Made by a program: the position numbers and the translations under genes. Shown one piece after another: positions 58,236-64,000 of a stretch of 64,000 nucleotides of DNA (position 1 is its first letter; each line of letters begins with the position of its first letter). This stretch comes from Punctularia strigosozonata HHB-11173 SS5 (Eukaryota > Basidiomycota > Agaricomycetes > Corticiales > Punctulariaceae). The notes below the pieces were generated by a model. That model did not search any database. It had not been told where the DNA came from and saw nothing but the letters and a program-made list of their open reading frames with translations. Location: assembly GCF_000264995.1 (NCBI RefSeq), contig NW_006767441.1, positions 452,255-516,254 of the forward strand. The letters are read 5' to 3'.

Positions 58236-60908
58236 CTAGAATAACTGCATCGTCTGATCGAAAGGTGCAAAAGCCATTTTGAAAGCTTCAGCATCTGCTC
58301 TATCCTCTTCCTCGGGCTGGACGCATGCTTTCCAATCCAGGCGATTGGGTATACCAAGCAAACTGGTTAAGGCAAACCTGCAAATAGTGATATAAACACC
58401 AGAGCATCATGCGATTTCCGGCGAGGGTGCCTACCTCCCGAATTGCAAATCGAAGCGACCATGTTCAGGCATCAAATGGACCATCACCCTGCCGTCCGGC
58501 AGATCCACCCTGAAGTAGCTTCGATTGTCGGTCTTGCAGGACGTCATGGCTGCTTCAGCGTCATCAACCTCGAACTGTATGCCTTTGGCACGTCCATGCT
58601 CCGTAAACGCTTCTTGTACGCGCTCCTTGAGGTTTAGGGGGACAGGTACGGCTTGGACATGCGCATGACCTCCACGACCGCTCAGGCGGCCGACCTCGAA
58701 GAACACGGCGGCATGGTGGTATTTGGCGTAGAATGCTCGCAAAGCTGACTTGTATCTGCACATAGCGGGGACGTAGTGGGGGGATCGTCAGTATGTGAGA
58801 TCTGTGAAGCGCGATGGATAGCAGACCTTTCGACTTCCTGGATAGTGGGTCCAGCGATATCTGGAGCCATCGAGGCCAATGTTGCGTAGTGCGCTATGGG
58901 GACTATCAAACAATGGCCGCCGCCCGGTACCATGGAGCTATCTGGCCTATGTTGTGGGTCGTGTGTAGGAATGATCTGACCTTTAGGCAGCGTCACGTAA
59001 CATTCCGTCCCTACTGCAACGATCAAATATTTGCTAATGCATTACTTCAGTCAGCGGTCCGTTCAATTAATCGCGGTCACTGACGACAGGTTTGGGTTCG
59101 AGAGGCAGAACCAGCATTCCTCCGCTGGGTGTGACTACATCAGGCTTGAGTCACCATGAGAAGACTAGACTCACGCGCGATCTCCTTCATAGGTCCCTTT
59201 CGCTTCTCTCCTCCTTCCTTTCGTCGTTGCTGTGCGGTGGGACAGTCCTCGATATAATGCTCTTCGCTTCCACATGCACGACAGATGTATCCCGGCCGAG
59301 GTTTACGGCCGCCGGTGTCTCCGACGGCATGCTTTGTAGGACAATCCCGAACAAAGTGCCCCGGCTGTTGTTCCCTCGTAAAACAAGTAGCATCCTGTTG
59401 CACGAATGACCTACTTCGCTGCATATTTTGCATACATAGCCTTCAGGAGGCTTTGCTCGGTCGGGACAGTCGTTAATGAAATGCTAAACCGTAACGTTAG
59501 AGTGCTAGAAAGATTGGATATAGAGAACAGACCTCAGCCGACTCGCAAATCTTGCATTTGTAACCTTGAGGTGGTACACCTGGCTTGTCGCCTACCATAG
59601 CCTGGGATATGAGTACACGGTCTACAGACCATGATATGATGCACCCACCGGCATTAGGCTTGCTACGTTTGTTCGGGGCAGGTCGATGGTCACCGCCCCA
59701 TCTGAAATTCTCGCCGCTGTCAAACTGTCGCTTCTCGCCTCGAGGTGCGGCCTCCAGAATTGGGTTCCGAGTGGCGTTCGCTGGCCGCAGTGCTGAGGCC
59801 GTCGACTTCTCCAAGGGAGTGATCGAGAACGCGTAGAACCACTGAGATCAAGTCAGATATTATTCAAGTTCACAGGGTGCGAACGTACCCGTTGTTTCTT
59901 CACGCCCTCAGGGAGCGGTTGTCCAGCAAAAGCGCCCAAACTGACGAATCGGGAGACGCGACCCTGTTCATCGTCCCACACGAAGGGTTCCCGTTCCCAG
60001 AACAATCGCGAAGCGGAGAAATGGTATCGAGGTTTCGCACGTCGCATCACGACGTCGACGGCGGGGGCAGCGGGCGAAAGGAGGTCGGGAACGGGGAGTG
60101 AGGAAAACTCCGTTATAGACGTAGGCCATGAGTTGGTGATTAGGATGTCCACCAATTCGGAAGGGCCTCCGGCAGATTGTATGGCAGTGAGTGACTTATA
60201 GTTCTTGTTTTTCTGCGGGCCGCTGATGTTGGCCAACAGTTTGTCGACCGTCTGCCGACTATATTCTGCTGAATGAAACCCCTGGTCTTCGACATCATGA
60301 TAGGTTGTGCAAGGTCAACACATTCGCTTACCGGAGCGCTGTCCGACGTTACGTATGCCACAGAATCGTATACACCCCCCAGACAAGCGATCTTGAGCCC
60401 TTGGGGTGTAGTCACCATCGCAGATTTAGCTTAGAAGATCCGTTCATGAGTGGTCTAGACATGACGCATGCGTAGGTTCATCGCTCACCGAGGAGGAACA
60501 CATTCTTGCACAACTCCCCGCCAGTCTTGGCGTACTTCTCAATCACCGGGGTGGGAAGGGCATATCCACCTTGCATCACGTAGCATTCCATTGGAACTTG
60601 TGCATATTGTATGCATGAGCAGGCACAGGAGACGCAACGAAGTTGACGGACAAACCTTCCAGCTTGTCTTCAAGCAGATCTTGGGTGTCTGAGCCTTGCT
60701 CTTTCCCGAAGAAATCCCCAACGCAGAGCAGAAGGTCGAATTTCCCATGTTTCGCATCGATACTCTTGACTTTCGCAAAGAGGTCTCTGATCGACCCCGC
60801 GGCCGGACCGACTGTTAAGCTATTACATGCATAACTCGACATGAGTTCCATGCGCATCCGTGAGCGTAACGATATGACAGACATTTTGAGCGTTGCTGCC
60901 GCGGCCAT
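58236..60908 (-). CDS. CWF19/Drn1-type splicing-associated protein (CwfJ domains plus CCHC knuckles)
   Basis: The N-terminal metallophosphatase-like domain has LTVGPAAGSIRDLFAKVKSI, KFDLLLCVGDFFGKEQGSD and LEGLSVNFVASPVPAHAY. Then come PKNKNYKSLTAIQSAGGPS, VDILITNSWPTSITEFS and three zinc knuckles (KCKICESAEHFINDC, CKICSEPGHFVRDC after splicing, CRACGSEEHYIEDC). The C-terminal HIT-like CwfJ part reads LIVAVGTECYVTLPKGQIIP, VPGGGHCLIVPIAHYATLAS, FYAKYHHAAVFFEVGRLSGR and GGHAHVQAVPVPLNL. The last exon ends FAPFDQTMQLF at TAG 58236..58238. Yeast Drn1 modulates lariat debranching by Dbr1. The knuckles between the two domains follow the fungal layout. The start (MAAAATLKMSV, 60908) is uncertain; one upstream exon is possible. 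Confidence 0.85.
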
Positions 60909-61195
60909 ATTCTCGTCCCCAACAGCCGGATATGAGATGGCGATATGAGCGAAACAGTTATCCCCCACTGACAGTCTTCACGGACAGTACCCTTGCCAGA
61001 GTCAACGAACTTCCGTCGAGTCGAGCCGTTTCGCACCACTACTCACGTGGGGCGCGCTGAGGGCACGAGCACGCGTGGCGTCATGGCGTCGCGACTCGGT
61101 CGCCGGTGATTAGAGTATCGACTAACCAATTTATATGTGCGAGCAATGGTAATATACAGGATCCATCGGTGGTGATAGAAAGTCTGTGAGATAGT

Positions 61196-62685
61196 CTAAG
61201 TAGGTTTCCGTCGAGACCCCGCAAGCCGCGATACAGTCAACGTAAGCAAAGAAACCGTCCAGAGGAAGACACCAGATCGACTTGGGGTCATGATCTCTTG
61301 ATGGTGAGCATCCGCGCATAATTTCTTGTTGCCTACTGTCCCGTACGTTGTCACAATCTGCCGATCTAGTTTGGCCCATTGAGAGAGCTTCTTGACCGAT
61401 TTGGCGTCCAGGTCGATCACCGACACGCTCGCCTTGATTTGCCCATCTGCTGGCCGGACAATGATGGAGCAATCCTTGAAGCTCATGGAGAGGAGGTACG
61501 CGAGGGTATAGTAGCGGAGTTTCGCAGGGTCAGGGTGCGCGTGGTCCATGGTCTCGTGCCCTGCCAGATACTCCTCGAGGAAAGACCGCCATTCTTGGAG
61601 GCTCGGCTCACCCGATGCAGCTGAAAACGACAGAGCTGTCTCGGATATACCATCGCCATGAACTGCTTCCCATAGCTTTTCGAGGCCTTCGATATCCAGA
61701 ACGTCTAGCTTGCGCTGCAGACGCGACAGCGTGGGCAGGACAGATGACTGCATGAGGGCAGATACCACAGAGGCGGCGAACCTTTGGCGAAGAATAATCG
61801 TATCCAGAGCATGCCCTTTAGGCAAGATTAATGCGGCAAGACGGTTTATAGAATCATCCTACCATAAAATGGGTGAATAAACCAAAGGACGAGATGTATC
61901 TGACGCACGTTGTCGGGATGGATGGTTTCTCCGGAGACGAAGACCCGAAGATTATTGGCTGACCCTTTACTGTTGACCCATCCGTCCCAAAGTGCAAGTA
62001 CGGCCCGAGTGACACGTAATTTATCGCCTGAATACAGGTCCAATGGGCAGAAGTCCCCTGCAGGCTCGTGGCCGTCGTGTATCATCTTGAAATGAGCATG
62101 CATGCAGAAGCGACAGGTACGGGTCTTGACCGAGCGTGTTTGAGGAGACAAGTGATGCGGTGAAGGCAAGAAACCCCATTTCGGCTGCATCTCAGGTCAG
62201 AAACAAACCAGCGGGATGGCGATTGGGATGAGACGCACTTTGATTTCGATTGCCCATCCATTTCCACCGACCAAGTCCGTGGCAAGCACAGCTCTTCTTC
62301 GAGTAACATCGATTTTGTCTTTCTGCCTGCGAACCTTGGGCCTGTCCTTCTCCACAAGCGCAGCCAACTCTGTTAGCCAGTCGTGCTCAACACGGATCTT
62401 CCGGAGCAAAGGCAAAGCATCCGAAGGGACCAAGCGCTGAATGACTTCCTTCTGGAACACGACGATAGGGTCATCTACTTCCTCAGAGTCTAGATTGGGA
62501 TCCTGGCCATTATCCGGCTTGCAGTCGCGGTCACCGGGCTGAACAGGTGCTTTACGTGCGCGGAGCACGGTCCCATTGAAATCTGGATGTGGCGGGCCAT
62601 TATAAGCAAGGACTATCGTAGCGCCGCCCTCGGCTACGTAACTCCAGTCCGCAGGAGAAGTTTCGCTGATAAGTCGATCTTCCAT
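61196..62685 (-). CDS. IPK1: Inositol-pentakisphosphate 2-kinase (Ipk1)
   Basis: MEDRLISETSPADWSYVAEG begins the protein, then GGATIVLAYNGPPHPDFNGT, VLRARKAPVQP, VFQKEVIQRLVPSDALPLLR, RRAVLATDLVGGNGWAIEIK and, after a short intron, the hallmark EIKPKWGFLPSPHHLSPQTR. KTRTCRFCMHAHFKM (zinc-type Cys/His cluster), FCPLDLYSGDKLRVTRAVLA, LWDGWVNSKGSANNLRVF, RYYTLAYLLSMSFKDCSIIV and VSVIDLDAKSVKKLSQWAKL follow. This order is that of fungal Ipk1. It phosphorylates InsP5 at position 2 to make InsP6, needed for mRNA export. The ATG at 62685 follows a spacer with no better start. The last 30 residues after DRQIVTTYG are poorly conserved and may hide a final intron. Confidence 0.9.
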
Positions 62686-63146
62686 GAATGCGAGAGCGTT
62701 GGAAGGTGGGCGCCTTGCCCACGCGTACGGGATCGACCGAGGTTGTGGCAGTGCGATCCTTGCCTTGCACCGTAGATCCTCGTACAAATGGTGTATACAC
62801 GTTGTCCTTGGATGATGCCCAAGGCCAACTGGGGGGGCGTACTATATCCCACTATACGTGTGCTCTGAACCCTGGTTGGCTCCGTGGGATGGATGCTCAA
62901 TCACCCACGATACGATAACCTCGACACAGGTCACCAGCCTCCGTCACATCTTTCCAAGTCACGAATCAACACCCGCTGGCGTCCGTATAGTCACTTTTGA
63001 TTCATACCAAGCTCTTGCAACATTCGTCTCTGGCTTTCTCCAACCCGGTCACCTTGAACAGTCTACGTCCGCAGAACTGCGCAGCCTCAGCTTTCGAGAA
63101 CATCTCTAGTATCCTCTCCCCCTGGGCAGTCGGGCCATACATCGCC
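62686..63146. promoter_or_regulatory. Divergent promoter region upstream of Ipk1
   Basis: About 460 bp between the Ipk1 start and the first ATG of the basic ORF. A plus-strand open stretch (PSHESTPAGVRIVTFDSYQA) could be an upstream exon of the latter. No motif stands out. Confidence 0.35.
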
Positions 63147-63926
63147 ATGTATAAATCTCAACATGTACAACGTTCCGTCCCAGTATCTACGAAAGCTCCG
63201 ATCGACGGCTTCCACAACGGCTCCCGGTTTCGCGGCCGAAGACCAGGAACGGGGCGAAGAGACGTTACTTCATACCACAGTAACGGCTATCACACGTCTC
63301 TGGCGTTCCAAGCCCCAGAAAACCATCACGTATCCTTCCCTGGACTGCTCCTTCAATCTCCTGGTTCCCCGGTCAAGAGGCGTTCAAGCAATCGCCAATA
63401 TAAACAAACTAATCCTGCTCCTCAGAACTCCAGCTCTCAGCGCTCTCGTTCACCCGCAGCTCGGCCGTCTTTGATCGATCACTGCGTCTGGAATAAAAGG
63501 AACGAGTCGACTCGTCATCGTGGCAGAACACGAACGCCAGTCTTGCACTCGGGCAGGACCCCCAAGGATGTCTCTCCCCGTATCGACGGAAGGACTGCAA
63601 GAAATCCGCGTTGTGGCTATAGAGTTCTGGAAAAGAAGGTACATTGTCTTGTAAACCCTTCGCGTCGTGATAACTCATGTCCGAGCGAGCAGGGTGATCG
63701 CGCCCATGGAACGAAGGCAGATATTCCTCATAACCATATTGGCAAGACCTTGGTGCCCAAACTCTTGGATAGCCTAGACCGGACGTCTTATGATCCGCCA
63801 CCAAGCCACACCGACCTGCGCCTCCCGCCCGTTCCCCTACAATCGAAAGAGCAACCTCGTTGGCGCCCTCGAAGACGTGGAAGAAAATCGAAGCCTTTTG
63901 GCCCGCTTCCGCTCGAGGCGGCCTAG
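63147..63926 (+). CDS. Possible basic disordered protein, unrecognised
   Basis: An open frame from ATG 63147 (MYKSQHVQRSVPVSTKAP) to TAG at 63926, about 259 residues. It is rich in Arg, Ser, Pro and Lys (RSSNRQYKQTNPAPQ, SQRSRSPAARP, TRHRGRTRTP), with a strongly basic end (QPRWRPRRRGRKSKPFGPLP). No domain is visible. The composition resembles nuclear or RNA-associated disordered proteins, which is weak evidence. The frame is open upstream of the ATG, so a spliced first exon is possible. It could also be a chance frame in the leader of a gene lying right of the window. Confidence 0.35.
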   Translation: MYKSQHVQRSVPVSTKAPIDGFHNGSRFRGRRPGTGRRDVTSYHSNGYHTSLAFQAPENHHVSFPGLLLQSPGSPVKRRSSNRQYKQTNPAPQNSSSQRSRSPAARPSLIDHCVWNKRNESTRHRGRTRTPVLHSGRTPKDVSPRIDGRTARNPRCGYRVLEKKVHCLVNPSRRDNSCPSEQGDRAHGTKADIPHNHIGKTLVPKLLDSLDRTSYDPPPSHTDLRLPPVPLQSKEQPRWRPRRRGRKSKPFGPLPLEAA

Positions 63927-64000
63927 GAGAGGCGGATGACTTTTGAGCGTTCGGGCGCTAAGCAACTGTTCGCCCTCTTGGGCTGTCCGCTTCTTCGAAG

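Noticed and set aside
59090-59115. Second B-box-like string (GGGTTCGAGAGG)
   Set aside because: It lacks the invariant CC, has no pairing T stem, and lies inside the CWF19-like gene.

Overview
The window looks like a gene-dense euchromatic stretch of an Agaricomycete (mushroom-forming, probably wood- or litter-decaying) basidiomycete genome. The evidence is very short introns (about 45-70 nt, with GTRNGT donors and CTRAY branch points), many introns per gene, short intergenic gaps, typical fungal nuclear housekeeping genes, and a secreted GH6 cellobiohydrolase with an N-terminal CBM1. I see no transposon, retroelement, tRNA, rRNA or CRISPR. Exons were joined by hand from splice sites and protein-family continuity, so outer limits are firmer than every internal junction.

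Layout. 1-1.3 kb: no supported gene. 1.3-2.4 kb (-): Fus1-like membrane SH3 protein. 2.8-8.3 kb (-): an ankyrin + ClpB-type AAA+ ATPase and, immediately upstream on the same strand, a large disordered CCCH zinc-finger protein; the two may be one transcript. 8.4-10.0 kb (+): glutaredoxin-like protein and a ZCCHC8/PSP-type zinc-knuckle protein with an apparent frameshift. 10.3-11.2 kb: LSM5 (-) and mitochondrial bS16m (+), head to head with only 58 bp between start codons. 11.7-13.5 kb (-): SNW1/Prp45. 13.9-18.0 kb (-): insulysin-type M16 protease with a mitochondrial-like presequence. 18.6-19.4 kb (-): Dcg1-like Asp/Glu/hydantoin racemase. 19.7-20.3 kb (-): CKS1. 20.6-27.2 kb (+): meiotic helicase HFM1/MER3, with three apparent GC-AG introns. 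27.3-28.9 kb (-): TIM54. 29.1-31.3 kb (+): RPA1. 31.6-33.1 kb (-): Mrp51/bS1m. 33.8-35.2 kb (-): indoleamine 2,3-dioxygenase. 36.2-38.1 kb (-): HIBCH. 38.4-42.2 kb (-): unrecognised one-pass membrane protein. 42.6-44.8 kb (+): tubulin cofactor E. 45.5-46.8 kb (-): SRSF1-like SR protein. 47.0-49.0 kb (-): NFS1. 49.3-50.9 kb (-): GH6-CBM1 cellobiohydrolase. 52.0-53.0 kb (-): NECAP. 53.1-54.2 kb (+): CSN8. 54.3-55.5 kb (-): Nudix hydrolase. 55.7-58.1 kb (+): unrecognised repeat protein. 58.2-60.9 kb (-): CWF19/Drn1. 61.2-62.7 kb (-): Ipk1. 63.1-63.9 kb (+): basic disordered ORF.

Functionally this is ordinary euchromatin. Splicing factors (LSM5, SNW1, SR protein, CWF19), mitochondrial biogenesis (bS16m, Mrp51, TIM54, NFS1, HIBCH) and cell-cycle or DNA functions (CKS1, HFM1, RPA1) are over-represented but do not form a pathway cluster. 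Many neighbours are divergent pairs sharing 60-460 bp of promoter. The TIM54/RPA1 and CKS1/HFM1 promoters carry ACGCG (MCB-type) motifs. The most novel items are the repeat protein at 55.7-58.1 kb, the membrane protein at 38.4-42.2 kb, the CCCH/ankyrin-ClpB junction, and the GC-AG introns of HFM1.
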